Shown here: in pieces, positions 36,228 to 43,855 of the stretch | Layout of the letters: each line of letters opens with the position of its first letter | How positions within the stretch are numbered: position 1 is the first letter of the stretch | Assembly: GCF_030219325.1 (NCBI RefSeq) | Contig: NZ_CP126625.1 | Span: 3,212,857 to 3,276,856 of the forward strand | Length of the DNA stretch: 64,000 bases | Source of the DNA: Geothrix sp. | Lineage (GTDB): Bacteria; Acidobacteriota; Holophagae; Holophagales; Holophagaceae | Reading direction: 5' to 3' | Translations under genes and position numbers: made by a program | Notes under the pieces: model-generated | Databases searched by the model: none | What the model was told of the DNA's origin: nothing | What the model saw: only the letters and a program-made list of their open reading frames with translations

Positions 36228-37364
36228 TCAGGCCAGGCCGAGCCGCTTGAAGGTGCGCTTCTTCCCGTCCTCCACCTCGGGCTGGTCGAAGGGATCCAGG
36301 TCCAGGGCGAAACCCAGGATCCCGATGATGGCCTGCCACGCCATCATGAAGGCGCCCACCTCATGCTCGGTGAGGGCCGGCATGGGCCAGCGCAGCACCG
36401 GCACCCCGGCGGCCTCCAGGGCCCCCATGGTGCCTTCGGCTTGGGCTCGGAGGATCTCTCCGCCCGTCAAGCTGGCGAGGCCTGGATAGGGCGAGCCTGG
36501 CGGAGGGTCCAGCTTTTCCGCCGGGGCAGCACCGTCCAGGGTCATCACGATCACGCCGAGGTTCCGCGGTCCCGCCATCCAGCGCTGCAGCTGGCTGTGC
36601 TGGTCCACGGGGCCCACGGCGCGGATGGGGGTGTAGCCCTTGCGGGTGCCGTCCTTGGCCACCTTGCCCAGGGACTCGGCCACCAGCTGCACCCACCAGG
36701 CCGAGAGGTTGTCGAGGCGCATGGCATAGGGCATGAGCACCCACTCGGTGATGCCCTTCTGGTGGGCATCCAGAAGCAGCTGCACGGTGGCGGCCACCCG
36801 GTCGCGCCAGGGGCCCTTGTCCGCCTCGAGCTCCGCGGCGACCTCGCGACCTCCGCGCAGGAAGGCCGCGGCATCCCGGCCCATCCAGGCCAGGGGCAGG
36901 GTTCCGATGGGCGTGAACGCCGAGAAGCGCCCGCCGACTTCGACGGGGATCGGCAGGATGCGGCAGCCGTTCGCCCGCCCCCAGGTGGCCAGGGGGTTCG
37001 CGTCGTCCTGGGTGATGAGGATGGGCGCGGCCAGGTCCCCATGGCCCGGCAGGGCCCGCAGCCGGGAGATCCAGGTCCAGAGCTCCAGGGTCTTGCCGCT
37101 CTTGGAGGCCAGGACCAGCTGGTCGCCGGGCTGGAGGCGGAAGTCCGGGGCCGGTTCGGGCGAGGCCAGGGGCACCCAGTTCCGGAAGGCCCGCTCATCC
37201 CCGAAGGCGCGCACCAGGGTTTCGGAAGGCAGCAGGGAACCACCGATGCCGCACCAGAGCAGCCGCCTGGCGGGATCGAGGCCGGGCAGCGCCGGCTCGG
37301 CCAGCTGCCGCCAGCCGCCCATGGGGTGGGCGGCGATGGTCTGCCAGTGCGCGTGGATGTCCAT
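36228..37364 (-). CDS. pgi: Glucose-6-phosphate isomerase, compact form
   Basis: Product of 378 residues, clearly shorter than usual Pgi (about 445-550). It still has two SIS-type phosphosugar-binding halves and the family's residues: GIGGSLLPSETL near residue 39, ASKSGKTLELW, the signature GGRFSAFTPIG near 142, Glu230 in VAESLGK, His256 in GPVDQHSQLQ and the C-terminal signature PFDQPEVEDGKK. It interconverts glucose-6-P and fructose-6-P. GGGGGA lies before ATG 37364. One base separates it from the end of glgA, so the order glgC-glgA-pgi is one operon. Confidence 0.85.
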   Translation of the reverse strand: MDIHAHWQTIAAHPMGGWRQLAEPALPGLDPARRLLWCGIGGSLLPSETLVRAFGDERAFRNWVPLASPEPAPDFRLQPGDQLVLASKSGKTLELWTWISRLRALPGHGDLAAPILITQDDANPLATWGRANGCRILPIPVEVGGRFSAFTPIGTLPLAWMGRDAAAFLRGGREVAAELEADKGPWRDRVAATVQLLLDAHQKGITEWVLMPYAMRLDNLSAWWVQLVAESLGKVAKDGTRKGYTPIRAVGPVDQHSQLQRWMAGPRNLGVIVMTLDGAAPAEKLDPPPGSPYPGLASLTGGEILRAQAEGTMGALEAAGVPVLRWPMPALTEHEVGAFMMAWQAIIGILGFALDLDPFDQPEVEDGKKRTFKRLGLA

Positions 37365-37365
37365 C

Positions 37366-38799
37366 TCAATCCCCCTTCGGTGGAATGGTCGCATAGAGCT
37401 CGAGGTAGGCGCGGGCCGGGCCCTCCCAGCCGAATTCCGTGGCCATGCCGCGCCGCTGCACCTGCCGCCAGGCGGCGGGATCGCGGAACAGCGCCAGGGC
37501 ATCGTTGATCGCCTCGCCCAGGGCCAGGCCGGTGGGCCAGTCGAACTGGAAGCCGGTGGCCGTGTCGGCGGCCAGGGTCTCCGGCGTGGCACCCACCACG
37601 GTGTCGGCCAGCCCGCCCGTGCGGCGTACCAGGGGCAGGGCCCCGTAGGCCTGGGCGTAGAGCTGGGTGAGGCCGCAGGGCTCCTGGCGCGAGGGCACCA
37701 GGATCACGTCCGCCGCCGCGAAGGCGCGGTGGGCCAGGATCTCGTCGTAGCCGATGAAGACGGCGACGCGACCGGGGTGGCGCTGGGCCGCCTGGCGGAA
37801 GGCGCCTTCGGCATGGGGGTCCCCGGTACCCAGGACCGCCAGCTGCCCGCCCTGGCGGACGAGGTGGTCCACGTTGTCCAGCACGAGGTCCAGGCCCTTG
37901 AGGGGATCCAGCCGGCTGATGGCCGCGAAGAGGGGCGCGTCCGGATCCTCCTGCAGGCCCATGCGGCGCTGGAAGTCCGGGCGGTTCGGCGTGCGGCGGC
38001 CCGGGTGCCTCAAGTCGTAGCGACTCAGGATGTGGGGATCCCGCGCCGGGTTCCACACGGTGCGGTCCACGCCATTGAGGATGCCGTGCAGGTCCCCGCT
38101 CCGGTGCGCCAGCAGGCCCTCGAGGCCATGGCCCCCGGCCACCTGGATCTCGCGGGCATAGGTGGGGCTCACGGTGCTGATGCGGTCCGCCAGCCGGAGA
38201 CCGGCCTTGAGGAAGCCGATGTCGCCGTGGAACTCGACGCCCTCGGGCGTGAGGGCGTGGCGGGGCAGCCACAGGTCGCCCAGCAGCTTCGCGGAGAAGC
38301 GTCCCTGGAAGGCGATGTTGTGGATGGTCATCACCGTCGCGGGCCGGGGTCCACTCCCGTAGGCCACGTAGGCGGGCATCAGGCCCGTGTGCCAGTCATG
38401 CCCGTGCAGCACCTCGGCCCGCCAGCCAACCACATCCCCCACCCGGCCCAGGTGGGCCGCCGCCCAGGCCAGGGCGGCGAAGCGCTGGGCCAGGTCCTCG
38501 GGCTGGCCGTAGGGGCCACCGGGGCGCTCGAAGTAGGCGGGCTGATCCAGCAGGTAGAGGGGCAGGCCCGGAGCCTCGGCGCGCAGGATCCGGGCGGGCC
38601 CTCCCCCCATGAGGTCCGGCAGCACCGTGACCTCGTCCTGCAGGGTGACGGCATCGCAGACCGCCGGGTAGGCGGGGAGGAGCAGGCGGACATCGGCGCC
38701 GAGGACGCGCATGGCCCTGGGCAGGGCGGCCATCACGTCGCCCAGGCCGCCGGTCTTGACGTAGGGGAACAGCTCAGAGGCAACAAACAGGATCTTCAA
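37366..38799 (-). CDS. glgA: Glycogen synthase (ADP-glucose, GT5)
   Basis: Product of 477 residues. It extends alpha-1,4-glucan from ADP-glucose. N-terminal KTGGLGDVMAALPRAM is the ADP-glucose-binding loop of GT5; HGHDWHTGLMPAYV and, in the C-terminal half, VPSRQEPCGLTQLYAQAYG are conserved. It starts with TTG (38799), the only start that gives the canonical MKILFVASELFPY N-terminus; a GGAG lies about 11 bases upstream, inside the glgC end. Gap to glgC is five bases. Confidence 0.95.
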   Translation of the reverse strand: MKILFVASELFPYVKTGGLGDVMAALPRAMRVLGADVRLLLPAYPAVCDAVTLQDEVTVLPDLMGGGPARILRAEAPGLPLYLLDQPAYFERPGGPYGQPEDLAQRFAALAWAAAHLGRVGDVVGWRAEVLHGHDWHTGLMPAYVAYGSGPRPATVMTIHNIAFQGRFSAKLLGDLWLPRHALTPEGVEFHGDIGFLKAGLRLADRISTVSPTYAREIQVAGGHGLEGLLAHRSGDLHGILNGVDRTVWNPARDPHILSRYDLRHPGRRTPNRPDFQRRMGLQEDPDAPLFAAISRLDPLKGLDLVLDNVDHLVRQGGQLAVLGTGDPHAEGAFRQAAQRHPGRVAVFIGYDEILAHRAFAAADVILVPSRQEPCGLTQLYAQAYGALPLVRRTGGLADTVVGATPETLAADTATGFQFDWPTGLALGEAINDALALFRDPAAWRQVQRRGMATEFGWEGPARAYLELYATIPPKGD

Positions 38800-38804
38800 A
38801 GTGG

Positions 38805-40070
38805 CTAGCGCTCCAGCTGATCCAGCATCCGCTGGGAGATCAGCGTAACGCCAGCGTCCGTGCGGTAGAAGCGCCGGCTGTCCTCTTCCGGATCCTCGCC
38901 CACCACCAGCCCCTCCGGGATGCGGCAGTCCCGGGCCACGATGCAGCGGCGCAGGCGGGCATGGCGGCCGATGTCGCAGTTCGGCAGGATCATGGCGCCG
39001 TCCAGGCGGGCGTGGGAATGCACGAAGACCCGGCTGGAGAGCAGGGAGTGGTGCACGTGGGCACCGGAGATGACGCAGGCGCCGGACACCAGGCTGGAGA
39101 GCGCCACGCCGTTGCGCATCTCGCCGGCATGGACGAACTTCGCGGGCGGCAGCTGCTCCTGGTGGGTGGTGATGGGCCAGGCCTCGTCGTAGAGGTTGAG
39201 CGCAGGCAACACGCTGGTGAGGTCCATGTTGGCCTCCCAGTAGGAATCCACGCTGCCCACGTCCCGCCAGTAGGGCTCCGGGTGCCCGGCATTCGGGATG
39301 CAGCTGCTCTCGAAGCGGTGGGCGAAGACCCGGGCCTGGGCCACGATCCTGGGGATGATGTCCTTGCCGAAGTCATGGCCTGAGTTCGGATCCTCGGCAT
39401 CCAGCCTCAGCTGCTCGTACAGGAACTCCGCCCTGAAGAGGTAGATCCCCATGGAGGCGAAGGCCCTGTCCGGTTTCCCGGGAATCGCCGGGGGATCGTC
39501 TGGCTTCTCCACGAAGGACACGATGCGGTCCTGGTCGTCCACATGGGCGATCCCGAAGCCCCGTGCCGCATCCCTGGGCACCTCCAGGCAGGCGATGGTC
39601 ATGTCCGCCTGGTTTTCCAGGTGGTCCCGGAGGAACACCTTGTAGTCCATGCGGTAGATGTGGTCCCCGGCGAGGATCAGCACGTTCTTGGGATTGGCCG
39701 ACTGGATGTTGTCCATGTTCTGGTAGACGGCGTCCGCCGTGCCGCTGTACCAGGCGTTCTTGTCGAAGCTCTGCTGCGCCGGCAGCACGTGGACGTACTC
39801 GTTCAGCTTGCCGGGCAGGAAGGTCCAGCCGAACTGGAGGTGTTCGAGCAGCTTGTGCGAGTTGTACTGCGTGAGCACCATGATCCGACGGAAGCCCGAG
39901 TTCACGCAGTTCGACAGCGTGAAGTCGATGATGCGGTACTTGCCGCCGAAATCGAGACCGGGCTTGGAGTAGTGGTCCGTGAGGTCCATCAGGCGCTTGC
40001 CGCGCCCGCCGGCCATCACCAGGGCGATGGTGTGCCGTGGGGAAAGTCGCGATTCCGAGATCGTCTGCAT
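38805..40070 (-). CDS. glgC: Glucose-1-phosphate adenylyltransferase
   Basis: Product of 421 residues that makes ADP-glucose from ATP and glucose-1-phosphate, the committed step of bacterial glycogen synthesis. The nucleotidyltransferase loop ALVMAGGRGKRL near residue 17 is followed by KPGLDFGGKYRIIDF, GTADAVYQNMDNI and HIYRMDY; a left-handed beta-helix part with IGRHARLRRCIVARDC forms the C-terminus, where allosteric control occurs in the family. GAGGA precedes ATG 40070. First gene of glgC-glgA-pgi. Confidence 0.95.
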   Translation of the reverse strand: MQTISESRLSPRHTIALVMAGGRGKRLMDLTDHYSKPGLDFGGKYRIIDFTLSNCVNSGFRRIMVLTQYNSHKLLEHLQFGWTFLPGKLNEYVHVLPAQQSFDKNAWYSGTADAVYQNMDNIQSANPKNVLILAGDHIYRMDYKVFLRDHLENQADMTIACLEVPRDAARGFGIAHVDDQDRIVSFVEKPDDPPAIPGKPDRAFASMGIYLFRAEFLYEQLRLDAEDPNSGHDFGKDIIPRIVAQARVFAHRFESSCIPNAGHPEPYWRDVGSVDSYWEANMDLTSVLPALNLYDEAWPITTHQEQLPPAKFVHAGEMRNGVALSSLVSGACVISGAHVHHSLLSSRVFVHSHARLDGAMILPNCDIGRHARLRRCIVARDCRIPEGLVVGEDPEEDSRRFYRTDAGVTLISQRMLDQLER

Positions 40071-40125
40071 GGGAGTCCTCGGTGGTGGCCTGTGGGAATG
40101 ATAGCCACGCCCAGGCCGGATCTCC

Positions 40126-40806
40126 CTACTGAACTGACCAAGGCCCCATGCGGTCTCCGGCGTTGAGCGCCAGGGCGAGCTCCATCAGGAAGAGTGGCCT
40201 CGGCACGCTCTGGAAGCCGTAGCCGGCCAGCCCCTCATGGGGGAGCTGGCCATCCAGCAGGCTGAAGCCCCAGGCCGCCAGGCGCGCATCCAGCGCCGCC
40301 AGGGCCGCGCGGCTGGCCTCGGGTTCCAGGCTGAACATGCTCTCCCCGAAGAAGGCCCCGCCCAGGGAGACGCCGTAGAGCCCGCCGCGCAGCTCGCCAT
40401 CCCGCCAGGCCTCCACGCTGTGCGCGTACCCGGCGTGGTGCAGATCCAGATAGGCCGAGCGCATCTCCGGCGTGATCCAGGTGCCATCCTGGCCGGGACG
40501 AGGCACCCGGGAACAGTGGCCGATGACCGCTTCAAAGGCCGTGTCGAAGCGGACCTCGAAGGGGCGCAGGCGCAGGCAGCGGCGGGTCCGGGCGGACAGG
40601 TGCAAGTGCCCGGGCCGGAGCAGGGCCCGTTCCGGCGGTGACCACCAGAGGAGGGGATCCCCTTCGCCGTACCAGGGGAAGATGCCGCTGCGGTAGGCCA
40701 GCAGGAGGCGCTCCTGGCTGAGGTCGCCGCCGATGGCCAGGAGCCCGTCCTCGGCCAGCTCCGGGTCCGGAAAGATCAGCTTCGTCGTCAGCCGAAAGAC
40801 AGGCAC
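40126..40806 (-). CDS. aat: Leucyl/phenylalanyl-tRNA-protein transferase
   Basis: Product of 226 residues that adds Leu or Phe to proteins with N-terminal Lys or Arg, creating a primary N-degron. Family signatures: LLAIGGDLSQERLLLAYRSG, IFPWYGEGDPLLWWSPPERA, HSVEAWRDGELRGGLYGVS and GGAFFGESMFS. The start is GTG 40806, inside the last 19 bases of clpA, suggesting coupled translation. With clpS and clpA upstream it completes an N-degron recognition and delivery set. Confidence 0.94.
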   Translation of the reverse strand: MPVFRLTTKLIFPDPELAEDGLLAIGGDLSQERLLLAYRSGIFPWYGEGDPLLWWSPPERALLRPGHLHLSARTRRCLRLRPFEVRFDTAFEAVIGHCSRVPRPGQDGTWITPEMRSAYLDLHHAGYAHSVEAWRDGELRGGLYGVSLGGAFFGESMFSLEPEASRAALAALDARLAAWGFSLLDGQLPHEGLAGYGFQSVPRPLFLMELALALNAGDRMGPWSVQ

Positions 40807-43043
40807 AGCCGGTCGCCCTTGAGGTCCACCTTGGCCTTGCCGCCCTTGGCCAGGGGGCCGAAGAGCAGCGCTTCCGCCAGGGGACGGCGCAGCTCCCGCT
40901 CGATGAGGCGGGCCATGGGCCGGGCGCCGAAGGCGGGGTCATAGCCCTTCTCCGCCAACCAGGCCCGGGCCTTGGGCGTGCAGGTGAGGGTGACGGCCTT
41001 CTCGGCCAGCTGGGTCTCCAGCTCGCGCAGGTGCTTGTCGGCCACGCGCTCCATCTCCTTGCGGCCCAGGGGCGCGAACTGGAGGATGGCGTCCAGGCGG
41101 TTGCGGAACTCCGGGCTGAAGGCCTTCTCGATGGTGCCGGTGGCCGAGCGCCGGCCTCCGGCCTCCGCGAAGCCCACTTGGCGGGCCGACAGCTCGCGTG
41201 CGCCCACGTTGGTGGTCATGACGATCACCGTGTGCCGGAAGTCCGCGCTGCGACCGTGGCTGTCCGTGAGCGAGGCATGGTCCATGACCTGCAGCAGCAC
41301 GCCGAAGAGATCCGGGTGGGCCTTCTCCAGCTCGTCGAGCAGCAGCACCGCGTGCGGCTGCTTGCGCACGGCGTCCGTGAGCAGGCCGCCCTCCTCGTAG
41401 CCCACGTAGCCTGGCGGCGCGCCGATGAGGCGGGCCACGGCGTGTTTCTCCTGGTACTCGCTCATGTCGAAGCGCAGGAAGGCGATGCCGAGGGCCTTGG
41501 CCAGCTGCTTGGAGAGCTCCGTCTTGCCCACGCCGGTCGGTCCCGCGAAGAGGAAGCAGCCCATGGGCTTCAGGGGATCGCGCAGTCCCGAGCGGGCCAG
41601 CTTGATGGCGCTGGCCACGGCCTCGCAGGCTGGATCCTGACCGAAGATCTGCGCTCGAAGCGACGCTTCGAGCGTGGCCAGGGCCTCGCGATCATCTGCA
41701 CTCACGCTGGCCACCGGCACCCGCGCCATGCGGGCGATGACGGCCTCGATCTCTGCCGGACCGACCTTCTTCACGCGGTCCTTCTTCGGCAGCAGCTTCT
41801 GGGCGGCGCCGGCCTCGTCCACCACGTCCAGGGCGCTGTCCGGCAGGCGGCGGTCGGGCAGGTGCTTGGAAGCTAGGCGCACCGCGGCCTCCAGGGCCTC
41901 GGCCGAGTAGGTCACGCCGTGGTGCTTCTCGTAGGCGGCCTTCAGGCCCTGCAGCACGCCCAGGGCGTCCTCGGTGGAGGGCTCGCTCACCTCCACCACC
42001 TGGAAGCGGCGGGAGAGGGCCCGATCCCGGTCCAGGGAGCCCTTCAGGTCCTGGAAGGTGGTGGCGCCGATGCAGCGCAGTTCCCCGGAGGCCAGCGCCG
42101 GCTTCAGCAGGTTGGCTGCGTCCATGGCGCCGCCGCTGGTGGCGCCCGCGCCCACCAGGGTGTGCATCTCGTCCACGAAGAGGATGGCTCCGGCCTGCTC
42201 CGCCAGCGCCTTGAGCACGGCCTTGAGCCGCTCCTCGAAGTCGCCCCGGTAGCGGCTGCCCGCCAGCAGGGCCCCCAGGTCCAGGGCGTAGATGCGGGCC
42301 GCCTTCAGGGGTTCGGGCACGGCACCCTCGTGGATGCGCCGAGCCAGGCCCTCCACGATGGCGGTCTTGCCCACCCCGGGCTCGCCCACCAGCAGCGGGT
42401 TGTTCTTGCGGCGCCGGCACAGCACCTGGGCCATGCGGGTGATCTCCGCGTCCCGGCCCACCAGGGGATCCAGCCGCCCCGCGGCCGCCCGGGCCACCAG
42501 GTCCGTGGCGTAGGCCTCCAGGGGGTTCTCGGCCACGGTGGCCTCGTCCTCCTCCCCGGCAGCCTGCTTCTTCGCCGGGGCCCTGGGCACGCCCTTGTCC
42601 GCGGCGGGACCGTGGCTCAGCACCTTCAGCAGGGCCAGGCGTTTCACGCCGTGGCGCTCCAGCAGCTGGCGGGCATGGCTGGACTCCTCCTCGAGGAAGG
42701 GCGGCAGCAATTCGCCGCCCCGGAGGTCCTGGCGGCCCGAGCTGAAGGCATGGACGAGGGCCCGCTCCACCACGCGGACGAAGCCGAGGGTGCTGTGGGG
42801 CTGGAAGGCCTCGCCTTCCGGAACCGGTTCGAAGAACTGGCCCAGGACGGCTTCCAGATCGGCGCGCAGGCGATCGAGGTTCACGCCGCAGCCCTTCAGG
42901 GCCCGGGCGGCATGGGCGTCGTCCAGCAGCGCCAGCAGCAGGTGCTCCAGAGCCACGTCCTCGTGGCGCCGGGCCTTGGCCAGCTCGAAGGCCCGCTGGA
43001 AGCCCTGGTTGAGCTCGGGGCTGATCTGTGGCGACTCAGGCAT
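40788..43043 (-). CDS. clpA: ATP-dependent Clp protease ATP-binding subunit ClpA
   Basis: Product of 751 residues, the AAA+ unfoldase that feeds substrates to ClpP. Order: N-domain ([20 protein letters not shown]-type double repeat, about 1-145), first AAA module with Walker [16 protein letters not shown] and Walker [16 protein letters not shown], second AAA module with Walker [16 protein letters not shown] and the ClpP-contact region, then the C-terminal D2 small domain. The absence of the long coiled-coil middle domain separates it from ClpB/ClpC. Its ATG overlaps the clpS stop by eight bases. clpP itself is not in the window. Confidence 0.94.
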   Translation of the reverse strand: MPESPQISPELNQGFQRAFELAKARRHEDVALEHLLLALLDDAHAARALKGCGVNLDRLRADLEAVLGQFFEPVPEGEAFQPHSTLGFVRVVERALVHAFSSGRQDLRGGELLPPFLEEESSHARQLLERHGVKRLALLKVLSHGPAADKGVPRAPAKKQAAGEEDEATVAENPLEAYATDLVARAAAGRLDPLVGRDAEITRMAQVLCRRRKNNPLLVGEPGVGKTAIVEGLARRIHEGAVPEPLKAARIYALDLGALLAGSRYRGDFEERLKAVLKALAEQAGAILFVDEMHTLVGAGATSGGAMDAANLLKPALASGELRCIGATTFQDLKGSLDRDRALSRRFQVVEVSEPSTEDALGVLQGLKAAYEKHHGVTYSAEALEAAVRLASKHLPDRRLPDSALDVVDEAGAAQKLLPKKDRVKKVGPAEIEAVIARMARVPVASVSADDREALATLEASLRAQIFGQDPACEAVASAIKLARSGLRDPLKPMGCFLFAGPTGVGKTELSKQLAKALGIAFLRFDMSEYQEKHAVARLIGAPPGYVGYEEGGLLTDAVRKQPHAVLLLDELEKAHPDLFGVLLQVMDHASLTDSHGRSADFRHTVIVMTTNVGARELSARQVGFAEAGGRRSATGTIEKAFSPEFRNRLDAILQFAPLGRKEMERVADKHLRELETQLAEKAVTLTCTPKARAWLAEKGYDPAFGARPMARLIERELRRPLAEALLFGPLAKGGKAKVDLKGDRLCLSFG

Positions 43044-43353
43044 CGTTCTCCTCCACCGTCAGCAGCAGAGGAAAGCCGTCCCGTTCCGCCAGCTGGCGGC
43101 CCCGCTCGGCGCGGGTCTCTGCCACGTCCCGGGTGTAGATGCCGGCCACGCCCACGCCGGCCTTGTGCACCGCCAGCATGATCACCGTGGCTTCGGGCTC
43201 CGGTTTCCGGAAGACCGTCTTCAACAGCCAGACCACGAATTCCTGGGTGGTGTAGTCGTCGTTGTGGAGCAGGACCTTCCACATCCCCGGCTCCCGCAGC
43301 TGCGTGCGCTTGCGGGTGAGGACCTGGCCCTCCTCCTTCACCTTCCTGGCCAT
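43036..43353 (-). CDS. clpS: ClpS adaptor (N-recognin)
   Basis: Product of 105 residues that binds Leu/Phe/Tyr/Trp N-termini and hands substrates to ClpA. Core motifs: MWKVLLHNDDYTTQEFVVWL (substrate pocket Asn-Asp-Asp), VIMLAVHKAGVGVAGIYTRDVAETR. The long shadow N-terminus of the open frame is not family-like; ATG 43353 with GGAGG nine bases upstream gives the usual size. First gene of clpS-clpA-aat; likely transcribed with the PqqD-like gene just upstream (19-base gap). Confidence 0.94.
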   Translation of the reverse strand: MARKVKEEGQVLTRKRTQLREPGMWKVLLHNDDYTTQEFVVWLLKTVFRKPEPEATVIMLAVHKAGVGVAGIYTRDVAETRAERGRQLAERDGFPLLLTVEENDA

Positions 43354-43372
43354 GGATGACGCCTCCGGGGCA

Positions 43373-43726
43373 TCAGGATAGCGGGTCAGGCCGGTGGAAG
43401 AGGTTGATGAACTGGCCCCGCGCCAGTTCGCGGATGAAGAGGGCCGTGCGGTGGATGGCGTCGGGCTCGCCAGGAAAGGCTTCAGCGACCACCTGGGCCA
43501 CTTCGGCCACGGTTCGGACGCCATCGCAGGCTTGCCACACTGCCGTGCCGCGGGCATCCAGCTTCACGCGGTAGTTCGGCTTCTTCATCATCCGCAGCAG
43601 CCAGGTCCAGCGCTTGGAGAGGATCTTGGGGCGGATCAGCACCACCGTGCCGTCCTCGCCGGGTTCGGACGAGAGCGCCTGGAAGGGGACGACGGCTAGG
43701 AAGGCTTCATCGGGAAACGAGTTCAT
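43373..43726 (-). CDS. PqqD-like small protein
   Basis: Product of 117 residues. Residues about 50-110 look like a PqqD/RiPP-recognition-type winged helix: VKLDARGTAVWQACDGVRTV followed by AEVAQVVAEAFPG and a helical end. PqqD proteins bind precursor peptides for radical-SAM modification, but no PQQ gene or radical-SAM enzyme is near. The N-terminal 45 residues contain a basic segment (KILSKRWTWLLRMMKKPN). Start ATG 43726 has only a weak upstream site. It precedes clpS by 19 bases and may be in that operon. Function unknown. Confidence 0.65.
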   Translation of the reverse strand: MNSFPDEAFLAVVPFQALSSEPGEDGTVVLIRPKILSKRWTWLLRMMKKPNYRVKLDARGTAVWQACDGVRTVAEVAQVVAEAFPGEPDAIHRTALFIRELARGQFINLFHRPDPLS

Positions 43727-43747
43727 GTGATTGCTTTCAAAAAAGAA

Positions 43748-43834
43748 CACCGCCAAGCCGCCAAGGGCGCCAAGAAAGGCAACTGAATGAAGAATGTCTT
43801 CTGCTTTTCTTGGCGTCTTCGCGTCTTGGCGGTG
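43748..43834. repeat. Long imperfect inverted repeat of CGCCAAG-type units
   Basis: Left arm 43748-43777 (three spaced GCCAAG units, ending CAAGAAA) mirrors right arm 43806-43834 (starting TTTCTTGGCG and ending TTGGCGGTG); the outer nine and inner ten bases pair perfectly, with a mismatched middle, around a 28-base loop. It lies between the OPT transporter (ends 43856) and the PqqD-like gene, so it may end transcription of the former. Short CGCCAAG repeats of this sort look like a dispersed intergenic family. Confidence 0.65.
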
Positions 43835-43855
43835 AATCTTTACTGCTTTAGCGCT

